Below are positions 15,621 to 26,024 of a stretch of 64,000 bases of DNA, one piece after another. The notes below the pieces were generated by a model, which saw only the letters and a list, made by a program, of their open reading frames with translations, was not told the DNA's origin and searched no databases. The translations under genes and the position numbers were made by a program. Source of the stretch: Psychrobacillus lasiicapitis (GTDB lineage: Bacteria > Bacillota > Bacilli > Bacillales_A > Planococcaceae); NCBI RefSeq assembly GCF_006861795.1, contig NZ_VDGH01000003.1:124001-188000 (forward strand). The letters are read 5' to 3'. How positions within the stretch are numbered: the stretch's first letter is position 1; every line of letters begins with the position of its first letter.

Positions 15621-15678
15621 CGTACTATTTCCTCATCTCTAGTATATAATAATTAGCCACAAATATTGTTGTAAATTG

Positions 15679-16182
15679 TTAAATATTTCGTAAAATTATA
15701 ATCCCTAATATTAAAATCCCAACTCCCGCCAGCTTCATTATAAGCCCTCGATTGAGAAAAGCATGCTTAAAAATAACTTTTTGGGCAATAAATACAGCCA
15801 AATAAGAAAATATGCCCGAACTTAATATGAAGAGAAACTTTTCTACTTTAAGCATACCAAATGAAATACTTACTGAAAAGGTATCAATGCTCGCAACAAC
15901 CGCTAGTAAATAAGGTGATAGGAGCGGTGCTTGTTTAGGAGACCTTGCTAAAATCATCTGCAAGCCAACAAGTATCAGCAAAAATGAAGACAAATACGGA
16001 CTTGCAAATTTCAAGTAATTTTGCACGATTGCTCCCGCGTAGTAGCCGATTAACGGAAAAAGCATATGTAAAGATGCGACCCACGCTGCCAGTGTAAAAA
16101 TTTGCTTCCGATATAACACGAGTGAAAACAAAATCAGAACATCTACTGACATTAATCCACCCGCTACAATTTCACGCCACAA
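15679..16182 (-). CDS. mntP: MntP-family manganese efflux protein (YwlD)
   Basis: 167 residues with six hydrophobic segments in two inverted repeats. Each repeat has the family aspartate motif: LMSVDVL near residue 14 and VVASIDTFSVSISFGM near residue 100. The family exports Mn(II) across the cytoplasmic membrane. The start is TTG at 16182, with GGGGGAG seven bases upstream. A 10-bp palindrome sits directly before the ribosome site. Confidence 0.85.
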   Translation of the reverse strand: MWREIVAGGLMSVDVLILFSLVLYRKQIFTLAAWVASLHMLFPLIGYYAGAIVQNYLKFASPYLSSFLLILVGLQMILARSPKQAPLLSPYLLAVVASIDTFSVSISFGMLKVEKFLFILSSGIFSYLAVFIAQKVIFKHAFLNRGLIMKLAGVGILILGIIILRNI

Positions 16183-16198
16183 AAAAATCTCCCCCGTC

Positions 16199-16226
16199 CT
16201 TTTGCATAATTAAATGTATGCAAAAG
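16199..16226 (-). promoter_or_regulatory. Perfect 10-bp palindrome before mntP
   Basis: CTTTTGCATA, 8 bases, TATGCAAAAG. It lies a few bases upstream of the mntP ribosome site. It could be an operator (metal-responsive MntR-type regulators bind AT-rich palindromes with TGC cores) or an mRNA hairpin. No T run follows. Confidence 0.5.
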
Positions 16227-16785
16227 AATGGAAGAGAATACACCTAGATCATAAAAGCAAAGGGTGTACTTTAAATTTTAAATCTTTTTCTATTGGTTTC
16301 TAAGGACTTTGGACAAACATGTTGCTATATCATTACCGAATGATTTCGAGAGAGGCAGTTCGTGACTGGCGTCTGTCCTTCGCCCTTTTGAAGTCATAAA
16401 AAAACAGTTTAACCTTTTGGGATAATAAGTGAAAAGCTGCTTTCCAAAATATGTTCAAGTGTCGCAATGACTGCCTGACCCGCATCGTGCGGACCTCCGA
16501 AGATGCGATGCAATTTCGGGAGTTCTAGCGCTTTCTATCATGCTTTCCTTACATACTTTTGAAAAGTGAAATGCTAGCAATCTGTTGACACTATATTAAA
16601 AATGGATAATTCCTTCTAATTGAAAAGGCCGAAATACAATAGAGAAGTACAGAGCAGCCAAAATTGTATCTTTGGCTGTTTTTCTTCGATAGGAAAGTAA
16701 TTATTCTTTCGTTCCGAAAAGCTTTAACAATTTGATTACTAGTGCTTTTAAAGAGCGACGGACGAACGACTACCACACGATTATC
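16227..16785. other. Intergenic region mntP-ywlC without a gene
   Basis: About 560 bases. A GC-richer part (16340-16545) has a 42-codon open frame on minus ending in SLIIPKG-stop and including IFGGPHDAGQAV, which could be the tail of a decayed gene. It lacks a start, and I recognise no family. The rest shows nothing I can support. Confidence 0.25.
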
Positions 16786-16827
16786 GAAAAAATGTGAAAG
16801 AGATGACTTTGTCGCATCTCTTTCACA
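16786..16827 (-). terminator. Intrinsic terminator after ywlC
   Basis: TGTGAAAGAGATG / CATCTCTTTCACA, a perfect 13-bp stem with a 9-base loop, then TTTTTT on the minus strand. An outer pair ATTATCGA / TCGATAAT extends the structure. Confidence 0.92.
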
Positions 16828-16899
16828 TCAAGGATTCTCGATAATGGTGTAGAACTCGTTCCGTTCAAAGCTCTCCAAAAGAACCTATACATAAAGTAG

Positions 16900-17928
16900 T
16901 TAACTCTCAAACCAATTCCCATTAGCCGCTTTTTCCAGTCTATTCATAATAGCTGTTCCAACACCCTGCTTCGCAAATATTGGGACTAAGATAATGTGGG
17001 CATCTGTTTCATCACAATTTCTTAGCGCTTCGTAAAGTAAGTGAGCAGCATCTTCTAGTTGATGTTCTTGTCCTAATGAAAAATAATAGTCCGCTTTTGT
17101 TAGAGTGAACTGTTCAGTTGCTATTAGCGCTACTTTTTTTTCATCCGTATGTATTTGTTCAATCGCCTGTTGTACTTTTGGGACGGAGGCTTCGATTAAA
17201 TAGACAGGAGCATCAGGCGAATAATGCGCATACTTCATCCCTGGTGCGCGAGGTGCTTCTGCTTCGTCTGTAAGTTTAGACTCATTTACCGGACCTATTA
17301 CTTTTTCTAGCATTTCTTTCGTTACCCCACCTGGGCGTAAGATCGTTGGTACTTCCGTTGTAAAATCTAATACAGTTGACTCTAATCCAATTCCAGTTGC
17401 TCCTCCATCTAATATAAGCGGGATTTTCCCGTTTAGGTCATGATACACATGTGCAGCTTTAGTAGGGCTAGGTTTTCCGCTTTTATTTGCACTTGGTGCA
17501 GCGACTGGTTGTTTTAAACGTCTAAGTAATTCTAGCGCTACAGGATGATCCGGCATGCGAATACCAACTGTACTTAATCCAGCTGTCACATTTTTAGCAA
17601 GAGAGTCAGCTTTTATAGGTAATACTAGTGTAAGCGGTCCTGGCCAAAATGCATTCATACATATTTTGGCTAGATTCGGAACATTTTTTGTAAATGTGGA
17701 TAGCTCTTCTTTTGATCCAATATGAACAATAAGTGGATTATCCTGCGGTCTACCTTTTGCTTTGAAAATTTTAGACACAGCATTTTCACTCGTGGCAATA
17801 GCACCTAAGCCATAAACAGTTTCAGTTGGAAACGCAACTGTTTCTCCCGTACTTAATAAGTCCACAGCCTGTGTATAACTAAGATCTCTCGTTAAAAAGT
17901 TATCCACACTCATTATTTCAGTTTTCAT
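16900..17928 (-). CDS. ywlC: L-threonylcarbamoyladenylate synthase (Sua5/YwlC)
   Basis: Makes threonylcarbamoyl-AMP from threonine, bicarbonate and ATP for the t6A modification of ANN-decoding tRNAs. The N-terminal YrdC domain (about residues 20-205) includes AFPTETVYGLGA, KGRPQDNPLIVHI and the SANKSGKPSPT loop. The C-terminal Sua5 domain follows the linker PRAPGMKYAHYSPDAPVYL. Its 342 residues match the long Sua5 form. Confidence 0.95.
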   Translation of the reverse strand: MKTEIMSVDNFLTRDLSYTQAVDLLSTGETVAFPTETVYGLGAIATSENAVSKIFKAKGRPQDNPLIVHIGSKEELSTFTKNVPNLAKICMNAFWPGPLTLVLPIKADSLAKNVTAGLSTVGIRMPDHPVALELLRRLKQPVAAPSANKSGKPSPTKAAHVYHDLNGKIPLILDGGATGIGLESTVLDFTTEVPTILRPGGVTKEMLEKVIGPVNESKLTDEAEAPRAPGMKYAHYSPDAPVYLIEASVPKVQQAIEQIHTDEKKVALIATEQFTLTKADYYFSLGQEHQLEDAAHLLYEALRNCDETDAHIILVPIFAKQGVGTAIMNRLEKAANGNWFES

Positions 17929-17996
17929 GTCGTATTTTCTCCTTTCCCTCTACTTTGTCCACAATTTGTTGATAACTTTCTGAATTTTGTGGGTAA

Positions 17997-18530
17997 TTAT
18001 GTGGAAAACTTCTTTTTTAACCATTCCCATACCCAAAATTTCGGCTTTTCTTCTTTTTCTACTTCTTCTTTATAACAAACCTTAGGAAATAGCGAGCACC
18101 ACCAGTTATCTCCACGTGCATTTCCGATAGATATGACAATTGATTCGACATTTGTTTGGGAAGTAATTCCTTCATTCCAAACTTTCGGTGGAAATAGAGC
18201 CATACCTGTGGATAGATGGATTTCTTCATTTAACTTTTCTGATAACTTATCCACAGCTTGCTCTAATTCGCTATATGCTTGTTGCTGATCTAAATTATAT
18301 TTCAATAAGATTGGTTCAATTATGCTTTTGACCTCTTCTTTTACTTGTTGATCTTGTACTGTATTGCTATTGGCAATTAAGCGAAAGCGTAACCCTTCTG
18401 CTTCTTCTCCTTGTTGGAAAAGAAAAAATAAACAAAACTGAATAAGTAGCAACATCCATATAAAGAAAATAACTGCATCTATTTGCCCGCCAAGTTTCGG
18501 TGCTTTTTTAATCTCGTAATCTGGTAACAT
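17997..18530 (-). CDS. spoIIR: Stage II sporulation protein R
   Basis: Made in the forespore and secreted to the intermembrane space, where it activates SpoIIGA to process pro-sigma-E in the mother cell. The 177-residue protein has one N-terminal membrane segment (about 17-37, FFIWMLLLIQFCLFFLF) and the family motif EGLRFRLIANSNTVQDQQ. I start at 18530 because AAGGGAGGAA precedes it; an in-frame ATG 14 codons upstream overlaps the promoter. A sigma-F promoter match lies just ahead. Confidence 0.92.
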   Translation of the reverse strand: MLPDYEIKKAPKLGGQIDAVIFFIWMLLLIQFCLFFLFQQGEEAEGLRFRLIANSNTVQDQQVKEEVKSIIEPILLKYNLDQQQAYSELEQAVDKLSEKLNEEIHLSTGMALFPPKVWNEGITSQTNVESIVISIGNARGDNWWCSLFPKVCYKEEVEKEEKPKFWVWEWLKKKFST

Positions 18531-18551
18531 GTAACATTCCTCCCTTAGGAA

Positions 18552-18581
18552 CATTGTTACCAGTAGATTCATAACTTATAC
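18552..18581 (-). promoter_or_regulatory. Sigma-F-type promoter of spoIIR
   Basis: GTATA (18581-18577), a 15-base spacer and GGTAACAATG (18561-18552) match the sigma-F consensus GYWTA-N15-GGNRANANTW at 14 of 15 defined or degenerate positions. The start point would fall next to the ribosome site, giving a very short leader. The promoter overlaps the end of prmC, so spoIIR can be expressed apart from the housekeeping genes upstream. Confidence 0.75.
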
Positions 18582-19442
18582 ATCGATTGTGCAAAAAACA
18601 AATCTATTTTTTTGATTAATATCTTTTACAATTTCTACAGTTGCAGTTGGAAAAGCAGTTTGAAGCATACTTTGTACAGCAGGCCCTTGGGCATAACCTA
18701 TCTCAAAACCTATGAAACTAGGGATTTTCATCATTTGCGGGAGCTGCTCCGCCATTTTTCGATATAATTGCAAGCCATTTTCCTCTGCAAATAAAGCAAG
18801 ATGTGGCTCATAGTCTAGCACTGTATCCGACATCTCTTTCGCTTCATCATTTCCTATATAAGGAGGATTTGATAAGATGATATCCCATTTTTCATTTGCA
18901 ATGGGGGCAAGTAAATCGCCCTGCTTGAATTTAACTTCCGCTTCTAGCATTTTTGCATTTTGTTTAGCTACTTCCAATGCTTCAGGTGAAATATCCGTTG
19001 CTGTAACGCTTGCGGTAGGCATTTCTTTTTTTATCGTAATGGCAATGGCGCCGCTACCAGTCCCAATATCCGCAACTTTTGGTGCGAATTGTGCGCCGAA
19101 TAGCTTTTTCGTTCGATTTTTTACTTCTACTATTAACTCTTCTGTTTCAGGTCGAGGTATCAAGACATGTTCATTCACTAGAAAGCTTCGGTCATAAAAA
19201 GTTTCTTGCCCAATAATATATTGGAATGGTCGACCCGTTTTATGTTCTTCCACATATGACCAAAAGATTTGAAAATCATCTGCGGATATGTCTTCATATA
19301 AGTCTTGCATAAGTTGGGAATAACTTTTTCCTAGGACATGTTGTAGTAGAAAACGAGCAACTCCTTTTTCCCGATTATTCTCCTCTAAAAAAGAAGAAGC
19401 CCGGGTAAGGGCCTCATAATTTGTTTTACACATTTGTATCAT
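18576..19442 (-). CDS. prmC: Release factor glutamine methyltransferase PrmC
   Basis: Methylates the glutamine of the GGQ motif in release factors. The 288 residues show the SAM-binding motif [15 protein letters not shown] and the catalytic [10 protein letters not shown] (NPPY). It overlaps prfA, its substrate, by 17 bases at 19426-19442; an ATG at 19433 is an alternative start with a smaller overlap. Confidence 0.95.
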   Translation of the reverse strand: MIQMCKTNYEALTRASSFLEENNREKGVARFLLQHVLGKSYSQLMQDLYEDISADDFQIFWSYVEEHKTGRPFQYIIGQETFYDRSFLVNEHVLIPRPETEELIVEVKNRTKKLFGAQFAPKVADIGTGSGAIAITIKKEMPTASVTATDISPEALEVAKQNAKMLEAEVKFKQGDLLAPIANEKWDIILSNPPYIGNDEAKEMSDTVLDYEPHLALFAEENGLQLYRKMAEQLPQMMKIPSFIGFEIGYAQGPAVQSMLQTAFPTATVEIVKDINQKNRFVFCTIDV

Positions 19443-20505
19443 TCATTCTTTCTAGTTTTTCCGCTTGATCTTCTACGATTAATGCATTAACAATCTCATC
19501 CAATTTACCTTCTAAAATTTGGTCAAGTTTTTGAATCGTCAATCCAATACGATGATCCGTCACTCGGTTTTGTGGATAGTTGTATGTGCGAATTCGTTCA
19601 GAGCGATCCCCTGTACCTACTGCAGATTTTCGAACTGCATCATATTCCGCTTGCGCTTCTTGTAAGAATTTATCTGCAACACGAGCACGAAGTATTTTCA
19701 TCGCTTTTTCTCTATTTTTGATTTGGGATTTTTCATCTTGCATCGATACAGTAATACCGGTTGGTAAATGGGTCATACGAACAGCAGACATCGTTGTATT
19801 AACCGATTGTCCACCTGCACCTGAAGATGCAAAGGTATCAACTCGTATATCTTTTTCATGAATTTCTACATCTACTTCCTCTACTTCTGGAAGTACTGCA
19901 ACTGTTGCGGTTGAAGTGTGAATACGACCACCAGACTCTGTTTCTGGGACACGCTGTACTCGATGCGCGCCATTTTCATATTTCATCTTCGAATAGGCAT
20001 TGTTTCCATTAATCATGAAAATAATCTCTTTAAAACCACCAAGTCCAGTAGGGGAAGAATCCATTACATCAATTTTCCAATTTTGAGTTTCCGCATAGCG
20101 ACTATACATGCGGAATAGATTACCCGCAAATAGCGCTGCCTCGTCTCCACCTGCTGCTCCGCGAATTTCCATAATAACGTTTTTATCGTCATTCGGATCT
20201 TTCGGTATCAACAAAACTCGGAGTCGCTCTTCTAATTCCACGATTTGTGACTCCAGTTCGTTCACTTCTTCTTTTACCATTTCCTTCATATCTGCATCTA
20301 ACTTATCTTCTAGCATAAGCTTCGCATCCTGAAGCTGACTCTTTACTTCTTTGTATTCGCGATATACATCAACTGTATCTTGTAAATCGGATTGTTCTTT
20401 TGAATATTGTCTTAATTTTTTTGTATCATTTACGACATCCGGGTCGCTGAGTAATTCATTTAATTTATCATAACGATCTTCCACCGACTGTAATCGATCA
20501 AACAT
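19426..20505 (-). CDS. prfA: Peptide chain release factor 1
   Basis: Recognises UAA and UAG stop codons. The 359-residue protein has the peptidyl-hydrolase loop [12 protein letters not shown] (GGQ) and the flanking [12 protein letters not shown] place the start at the ATG at 20505 because GAGGTGAGG lies directly upstream; a GTG three codons earlier lies within that ribosome site. It is followed by the overlapping prmC. Confidence 0.96.
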   Translation of the reverse strand: MFDRLQSVEDRYDKLNELLSDPDVVNDTKKLRQYSKEQSDLQDTVDVYREYKEVKSQLQDAKLMLEDKLDADMKEMVKEEVNELESQIVELEERLRVLLIPKDPNDDKNVIMEIRGAAGGDEAALFAGNLFRMYSRYAETQNWKIDVMDSSPTGLGGFKEIIFMINGNNAYSKMKYENGAHRVQRVPETESGGRIHTSTATVAVLPEVEEVDVEIHEKDIRVDTFASSGAGGQSVNTTMSAVRMTHLPTGITVSMQDEKSQIKNREKAMKILRARVADKFLQEAQAEYDAVRKSAVGTGDRSERIRTYNYPQNRVTDHRIGLTIQKLDQILEGKLDEIVNALIVEDQAEKLERMNDTNV

Positions 20506-20590
20506 CGACCTCACCTCGTTCGTTTAAGTCTATATCATTCCTATTATAAAGAAAAAACATCGGTTCCGCTACTTTTTCTATCAACGGTTT

Positions 20591-20661
20591 CTTACAGCTT
20601 AGTTGCTGGTTCTAAACACCAGCAATTAAGCTGCAAGAAAAAAGAGCAGCTATAGCTACTC
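20591..20661 (-). terminator. Terminator after tdk, followed by a second long hairpin
   Basis: On the minus strand GAGTAGC-TATA-GCTGCTC followed by TTTTTT (20661-20638) is a compact intrinsic terminator. Directly behind it CTTGCAGCTTAATTGCTGGT pairs with ACCAGCAACTAAGCTGTAAG (20637-20591), a 20-bp imperfect stem without a T run. Confidence 0.8.
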
Positions 20662-20670
20662 CTGGGATTG

Positions 20671-21267
20671 TTATTTCTGTAAAGTTGTTGTTCCTACAGG
20701 CACTTCATGGTGGTGGCGGCATCTAGGTTCGTACGCTTCTGATGCTCCTACTAGAATAATCGGATCATCTGCACCAGCAGGTTGTCCATTAATAAGCCTT
20801 TGCGTTCTACTTGCTTCAGATCCACATACTGCGCAAACAGCGTGGAGTTTCGTTACATCCTCCGCCATACATAAAATAGCAGCCATAGGTCCGAATGGCT
20901 TGCCACGAAAATCTTGGTCTAGACCCGCTACAATTACACGATAACCATGATCTGCAAGTTTTGTAACAACATCCACTATTCCTTCATCGAAAAATTGCGT
21001 TTCATCTACTGCTATTACGTCGATTTCATCTGAAATATGCTGCCATATTTCCTCGGATCGTTGAATCGGTATTGCAATTGTAGACGTTCCATCGTGACTC
21101 ACGACCGCCTCTTCACTATACCTATTATCAATCATCGGCTTAAACACGGCAATTTTCTGTTTTGCAAATTGCACACGTCTAATACGACGAATTAGTTCTT
21201 CTGATTTACCAGAGAACATACTTCCACATATAACTTCTATCCAGCCCATTTGGGATGTAATAAACAT
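20671..21267 (-). CDS. tdk: Thymidine kinase
   Basis: Phosphorylates thymidine with ATP. The 198-residue type II kinase shows the P-loop [11 protein letters not shown], the DETQFFD segment, the lasso-region [13 protein letters not shown] and the C-terminal zinc residues near PRCRHHH. The ATG start at 21267 has AAGGGAGT seven bases upstream. The rpmE-tdk-prfA order is as in Bacillus. Confidence 0.96.
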   Translation of the reverse strand: MFITSQMGWIEVICGSMFSGKSEELIRRIRRVQFAKQKIAVFKPMIDNRYSEEAVVSHDGTSTIAIPIQRSEEIWQHISDEIDVIAVDETQFFDEGIVDVVTKLADHGYRVIVAGLDQDFRGKPFGPMAAILCMAEDVTKLHAVCAVCGSEASRTQRLINGQPAGADDPIILVGASEAYEPRCRHHHEVPVGTTTLQK

Positions 21268-21491
21268 TTAAATACTCCCTTTCAAACAGTCTTTACTCAT
21301 CATACCGAAAAACAAATTAAAAATCCTGTCTTTTATTTATCGTAAAAATGTGCTTTAGGGAAATCTGTCTCCAAGCACAGCCACTTCATCATTCATCGTT
21401 TATGATTTTTTCACTATCTATTTATAACATACAATGCTGTTCATCTACATTTAAAGAAATGTTTTCATTTTTCACTTATGTATCACACAAA

Positions 21492-21531
21492 TAAAAATAC
21501 CTGTAAAGCACCATGTGCCTTACAGGTATTT
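21492..21531 (-). terminator. Intrinsic terminator after rpmE
   Basis: ATACCTGTAAGGCAC / GTGCTTTACAGGTAT with a 3-base loop and TTTTT behind it on the minus strand. Confidence 0.92.
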
Positions 21532-21536
21532 TGTTA

Positions 21537-21746
21537 TTAGTTTTCTTCTTTAATACCGTATTTTTTGTTGAAACGATCAACACGGCCATCCGCAGCTGCG
21601 AATTTTTGACGTCCAGTATAGAATGGGTGACATTCGTTACAGAACTCGACTTTAATGTCTGATTTAACAGAACCTGTTGTGAATGTGTTACCACATGAAC
21701 ATGTTACTGTTGCTTCTTTGTAATCGGGATGAATTCCTGCTTTCAT
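21537..21746 (-). CDS. rpmE: Large ribosomal subunit protein bL31 (zinc form)
   Basis: 69-residue ribosomal protein. Cysteines in CSCGNTF and [10 protein letters not shown] form the CxC...CxxC zinc site, so this is the type A form, not the zinc-free paralogue. A strong AGGAGAG precedes the ATG at 21746. A monocistronic unit is likely, since a terminator follows and a 350-base gap precedes. Confidence 0.97.
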   Translation of the reverse strand: MKAGIHPDYKEATVTCSCGNTFTTGSVKSDIKVEFCNECHPFYTGRQKFAAADGRVDRFNKKYGIKEEN

Positions 21747-21943
21747 CTCTATCTCTCCTCTCGCCCTGAACCATCTGGAACAGAGTTGGTTATGAAAACT
21801 GATACCTTACACGATCCGATTGATGTCAACCGCATATGTAGCAGAAATGTATGATGTTACGTTACATATAGTATCATCTTTAGCATGCACTTGCAACTAT
21901 TTTATTTTAGGCTCATTAAAATACAATGTGGATTTCCGTTTCA

Positions 21944-22038
21944 GGTGGACGCTTTCCGCGGGCGAGGTCGAGCCTCCTTGGTCGCTACGCTTCCTGTGGG
22001 GTCTCGACTTTCTCGCTTTTCCCGCCGGAGTCGCCACC
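21944..22038. repeat. Long imperfect palindromic intergenic element
   Basis: A GC-rich block in AT-rich DNA. GGTGGACGCTTTCCGCGGGC opens it and the near-complement GCTTTTCCCGCCGGAGTCGC plus CACC closes it; inner arms GAGGTCGAG and CTCGACTTTCTC also pair. Elements of this look recur in Bacillaceae and Planococcaceae genomes, from memory. No coding capacity is apparent. Confidence 0.65.
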
Positions 22039-22096
22039 TTCTACTTCAATCAATTAAATGAGTTAAGATTAATTATAAATCTAACTCAGTATTAGT

Positions 22097-23380
22097 TTAA
22101 AGCGTTACTTTCCCACTTCGATGTGCTTTCATTTCTTCTGCTAGTTGTTCAAAAAATGCTTCGTTTGTTTTTGTTTGGCGAAGTTTTTTCAAGAAACGCT
22201 CTGCAAAATCGGATGAGTCGGAGAATGTTTTGCGGATTGCCCACAATTTATCAAGCTGCTCTTTAGGGATAAGTAGCTCTTCTTTTCTAGTTCCAGATCT
22301 ACGAATATCGATGGCTGGGAAAATTCTACGTTCTGCGAGGCTTCTATCTAGGTGAAGTTCTAAGTTACCTGTTCCTTTAAATTCCTCATAAATTACTTCA
22401 TCCATGCGGGAACCTGTATCTACTAAAGCTGTAGCAAGAATCGTTAAGCTACCGCCTTCTTCGATATTACGTGCTGCTCCGAAAAATCGTTTCGGACGAT
22501 GGAAAGCAGCTGGGTCAATACCACCGGATAATGTACGTCCACTTGGCGGGATTACTAAATTGTATGCACGAGCAAGACGTGTAATTGAATCCATTAGAAT
22601 GATTACGTCACGCTTATGTTCCACCATACGCATCGCTCTTTCTAAAACTAATTCAGCAACTTTTACATGATTTTCTGGTACTTCATCAAATGTAGAGCTC
22701 ACGACATCCGCTTTTACAGAACGCTCGATATCGGTTACTTCCTCAGGACGTTCATCTATTAATAGAACAATTAGTTCTGCGTTTGGATGATTAGTCGTAA
22801 TAGCATTTGCGATTTCTTTTATTAATAATGTTTTCCCTGCTTTTGGAGGAGCAACGATTAATCCACGTTGACCGTATCCAACCGGTGCTACTAAGTCCAT
22901 TATGCGAGTGGATAGCTTTTCAGGAACGGTTTCTAATTTAATATGACGATCCGGGTATAGTGGTGTAAGCCCAGGGAAATGTACACGTTCTTTCGCGATT
23001 TCCGGATCTTCTCCGTTTACTAGTTCTACATGCAATAGACCATAGTAGCGCTCACTTTCCTTTGGAGGACGCACTTTTCCTGTAACTTTATCACCGTTAC
23101 GCAGATCAAATCTTCTAATTTGAGAAGCAGAAATATAAATATCCTCAGAACTTGGAGAATAGTTAATCGGACGTAAGAATCCGAAACCTTCCTGTTGAAT
23201 AATTTCTAATACTCCTTCCATAAAGAAGAAGCCTTCTTGTTCCGCACGTGATTTTAATATAGCAAAAATAAGTTCTTTTTTTGTAAGTTTACTATAAGCA
23301 GTCACTTTGTATTTACGCGCAAGTGCATAAAGCTCTTTAAGCGTCATGTTTTCTAATTCATTAATTGTCGTTTGTGTCAT
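22097..23380 (-). CDS. rho: Transcription termination factor Rho
   Basis: Hexameric RNA helicase that ends transcription at Rho sites. The 427 residues comprise an N-terminal Rho-N segment ([13 protein letters not shown]), a cold-shock-like RNA-binding domain ([20 protein letters not shown]) and the ATPase core with Walker [11 protein letters not shown] and Walker [18 protein letters not shown] use the ATG at 23380; a TTG two codons upstream is possible. Confidence 0.97.
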   Translation of the reverse strand: MTQTTINELENMTLKELYALARKYKVTAYSKLTKKELIFAILKSRAEQEGFFFMEGVLEIIQQEGFGFLRPINYSPSSEDIYISASQIRRFDLRNGDKVTGKVRPPKESERYYGLLHVELVNGEDPEIAKERVHFPGLTPLYPDRHIKLETVPEKLSTRIMDLVAPVGYGQRGLIVAPPKAGKTLLIKEIANAITTNHPNAELIVLLIDERPEEVTDIERSVKADVVSSTFDEVPENHVKVAELVLERAMRMVEHKRDVIILMDSITRLARAYNLVIPPSGRTLSGGIDPAAFHRPKRFFGAARNIEEGGSLTILATALVDTGSRMDEVIYEEFKGTGNLELHLDRSLAERRIFPAIDIRRSGTRKEELLIPKEQLDKLWAIRKTFSDSSDFAERFLKKLRQTKTNEAFFEQLAEEMKAHRSGKVTL

Positions 23381-23460
23381 CGGCAACGCACCACTCTTTA
23401 TTATATTTTGTTGTGAAGTCTTTTTTCGGATTTAATAGGAATGAAGTTTACCCCGGTTTA

Positions 23461-23520
23461 ACAGGCTGTAATTCCTCTCCCCAACTTTTAAAAGAGAAAA
23501 ATAGAGGGGAAATAGCCTGT
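23461..23520 (-). promoter_or_regulatory. Hairpin in the rho leader
   Basis: ACAGGCT / AGCCTGT and, inside it, CCTCTCCCC / GAGGGGA pair to form a stem about 80 bases upstream of rho. It could influence rho expression (Rho genes are often autoregulated through their leaders) or be the end of the upstream repeat element. Confidence 0.4.
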
Positions 23521-23530
23521 AAATCCCCGA

Positions 23531-23590
23531 TTGGTTCAACTAACCATCAGGTAAGGGTGAAGAAAAACCCCCACTAATGGAAGTTTCACT
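23531..23590 (-). repeat. AGTGAAACTTC intergenic element, copy A
   Basis: Shares TCAACTAAC-ATCAG-GGGTGA-CCCACT-AATG-AAGTTTCACTTT with copy B at 38155-38207. Read on minus it begins AGTGAAACTTCC and forms a CCATTAG / CTGATGG hairpin. A second AGTGAAACTTC lies at the glpX stop with its own hairpin (23602-23627, ATACCCGGT / ACCGGGTAT), probably serving as the transcript end of glpX. Confidence 0.6.
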
Positions 23591-23645
23591 TTATTATGAG
23601 GATACCCGGTTCATATTGACCGGGTATACTTAAGAGAAGTTTCAC

Positions 23646-24608
23646 TTATAGAACTAAATTCGGTTTTTTGTTTAAGCTATGGCGTCCTTCTACAAAACGA
23701 ATCGTACCTGATTTTGCACGCATAACGATTGAGTGTGTAGAACCAAATGCTCCTTTAAATTGTACACCACGAAGAAGTTCTCCATCTGTTACCCCAGTAG
23801 CAGCAAAAATCGCATCGTCACCTTTTACTAAGTCTTCCATACGTAGAACTTTGTCTACATCAAGACCCATTTTGATACAACGAGCTAGCTCTGCTTCATC
23901 CTGTGGTACAAGTTTACCTTGAATTTCCCCGCCTAAACATTTTAATCCAACTGCTGAGATTACTCCTTCTGGAGCTCCTCCCATACCAAATAATATATCT
24001 ACACCAGTGTTATCAAATGCTGTATTAATAGCTCCTGCTACATCCCCGTCATTGATTAACTTGATGCGAGCACCAGCAGCTCTAATTTCATCGATAATTT
24101 TTTGGTGACGTGGACGTCCTAAAATCGTTGCCACGACATCTTGAATATCTTTGTTTTTTGCACGTGCTACTGCTCTTAGGTTATCAATTACTGGTGCATT
24201 GATATCTACTTGCCCTACTGCTTCAGGACCTACAGCTAGTTTGTCCATATACATATCTGGAGCGTGAAGCAGATTTCCGCGATCAGCAATAGCAAGTACT
24301 GCTAGTGCATTCCAGCCACCAGAAGCTACGATATTCGTACCTTCTAAAGGGTCTACAGCTACGTCCACTTGAGGTCCTCCAGTTCCATGTCCAAGCTTTT
24401 CTCCGATATATAACATCGGTGCTTCGTCCATTTCCCCTTCCCCAATTACAACGACACCTTCCATTGGGATTGTGTCAAAAACTGTACGCATTGCTGTAGT
24501 TGCTGCGTCATCTGCTTCATTTTTTAATCCGCGTCCCATCCAACGTGCTGATGCGATTGCTGCTGCTTCTGTTACTCGGACTAATTCCATTGATAAACTA
24601 CGTTCCAT
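23646..24608 (-). CDS. glpX: Class II fructose-1,6-bisphosphatase
   Basis: Gluconeogenic hydrolysis of fructose-1,6-bisphosphate. The 320 residues show [15 protein letters not shown] and the metal/substrate motif [11 protein letters not shown], and [13 protein letters not shown] further on. It lies between murA2 and rho in a stretch rich in sugar-phosphate genes (fsa, fba). Confidence 0.96.
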   Translation of the reverse strand: MERSLSMELVRVTEAAAIASARWMGRGLKNEADDAATTAMRTVFDTIPMEGVVVIGEGEMDEAPMLYIGEKLGHGTGGPQVDVAVDPLEGTNIVASGGWNALAVLAIADRGNLLHAPDMYMDKLAVGPEAVGQVDINAPVIDNLRAVARAKNKDIQDVVATILGRPRHQKIIDEIRAAGARIKLINDGDVAGAINTAFDNTGVDILFGMGGAPEGVISAVGLKCLGGEIQGKLVPQDEAELARCIKMGLDVDKVLRMEDLVKGDDAIFAATGVTDGELLRGVQFKGAFGSTHSIVMRAKSGTIRFVEGRHSLNKKPNLVL

Positions 24609-24727
24609 CTAATTATATGCCTCCCGTTTTACGGTAAATAAAATCCGGTCTGTGTTTCTTCCTGCTTTATTGTAGCATATTTTATAAGAAAAACGGAAGC
24701 ACCTATGTCATGCCAAGGTAGCAAGAC

Positions 24728-26005
24728 CTACTCGTTGTTGACTTCTACTTCTTTTACAGTTACTCGACGAATATCTGCTCCGAGTCCTTGAAGTCTTTCA
24801 ATAATAGAACTGTACCCGCGTTCAATATGAAAAATATCTTGAATCTCAGTTTCTCCTTCTGCAAGCAAACCGGCAATAACGAGTGCTGCTCCTGCTCGCA
24901 AATCACTGGCACGAACTGTTGCCGCTTCTAGCTTAGCTGGTCCCGTAATGATTGCCGTTCTACCATCGACACGACCATTTGCATTCATACGTCGAAGCTC
25001 ATCAATTTGTTTAAATCTGGCAGAATATATACTATCTGTAATAACCGATGTACCAGTTGCTTGCGTCATTAAAACCGAGAATGGTTGTTGTAAATCAGTT
25101 GGAAATCCTGGATAAACAAGCGTCTTCACGTCAACTGCATGTAAGCGAGTTGTCTTTGGAATGAATATTTTCTCTTCATATTCTTCTACTTTTACGCCCA
25201 TTTCCCTTAGCTTCGCCGTTAATGCTTCCACATGGAATGGGATGACATTATCGATGGTGACACCATCTCCTGCAACCGCTGCCATAATCATAAACGTCCC
25301 TGCTTCAATACGATCTGGAATAATTGTATGCTTTGTACCATGTAGCTCTTTTACACCATCAATACGAATGACATTCGTTCCGGCACCTTTTATGTTTGCT
25401 CCCATATTAGATAGGAGTGTTGCAACATCAATGATTTCCGGTTCTTTCGCTGCGTTTTCAATGATGGTTCTTCCTTTTGCAAGTACTGCGGCAAGCATAA
25501 TATTAATCGTCGCTCCAACACTTACGACGTCTAAATAGATTTTCGAGCCTACTAATCCATCTGTACGCAGATAAATTGCACCATGCTCATTGGAAACAGT
25601 GGCTCCTAAAGCTTCAAAACCTTTAATATGCTGATCAATCGGACGTGGGCCGAGATGACATCCACCCGGCAATCCGATTGCTGCTTTGTTAAATTTCCCA
25701 AGTAGGACACCCATTAAATAGTAGGAGGCGCGTAGCTTTTTAATATTGCCATTTGGAAGCGGTAAATCCACTACTTTTGTGGGATCGATCGTCATCGTTC
25801 CGTTCTCAAATGTAACATCTGCTCCTAGTTCTTCTAAAATTTCTTTTAGCGTCCATACGTCTAATATTTCTGGTAAGCCTTCTATTGTAACAGGTGAATT
25901 TGCTAGTAGCGAAGCAGGAATTAATGCGACAGCACTATTTTTCGCTCCATTTACTTTGATCGTACCTTTTAGGCGTTTTGCACCTTTTATCTTATAAACT
26001 TCCAT
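24728..26005 (-). CDS. murA: Second MurA (MurAB/MurZ-type)
   Basis: Paralogue of the enzyme at 894-2189; low-GC Gram-positives commonly carry two. The 425 residues keep [13 protein letters not shown], the catalytic cysteine loop [11 protein letters not shown] and [11 protein letters not shown], so it should be active. Its place next to fsa and fba matches the Bacillus murAB locus. It is 19 bases behind fsa and probably co-transcribed with it. Confidence 0.96.
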   Translation of the reverse strand: MEVYKIKGAKRLKGTIKVNGAKNSAVALIPASLLANSPVTIEGLPEILDVWTLKEILEELGADVTFENGTMTIDPTKVVDLPLPNGNIKKLRASYYLMGVLLGKFNKAAIGLPGGCHLGPRPIDQHIKGFEALGATVSNEHGAIYLRTDGLVGSKIYLDVVSVGATINIMLAAVLAKGRTIIENAAKEPEIIDVATLLSNMGANIKGAGTNVIRIDGVKELHGTKHTIIPDRIEAGTFMIMAAVAGDGVTIDNVIPFHVEALTAKLREMGVKVEEYEEKIFIPKTTRLHAVDVKTLVYPGFPTDLQQPFSVLMTQATGTSVITDSIYSARFKQIDELRRMNANGRVDGRTAIITGPAKLEAATVRASDLRAGAALVIAGLLAEGETEIQDIFHIERGYSSIIERLQGLGADIRRVTVKEVEVNNE

Positions 26006-26024
26006 ACGTTTCTCCTTCGACTTG

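Noticed and set aside
16591-16776. 61-residue minus-strand frame
   Set aside because: No ribosome site, low-complexity composition and no recognisable family; treated as non-coding.
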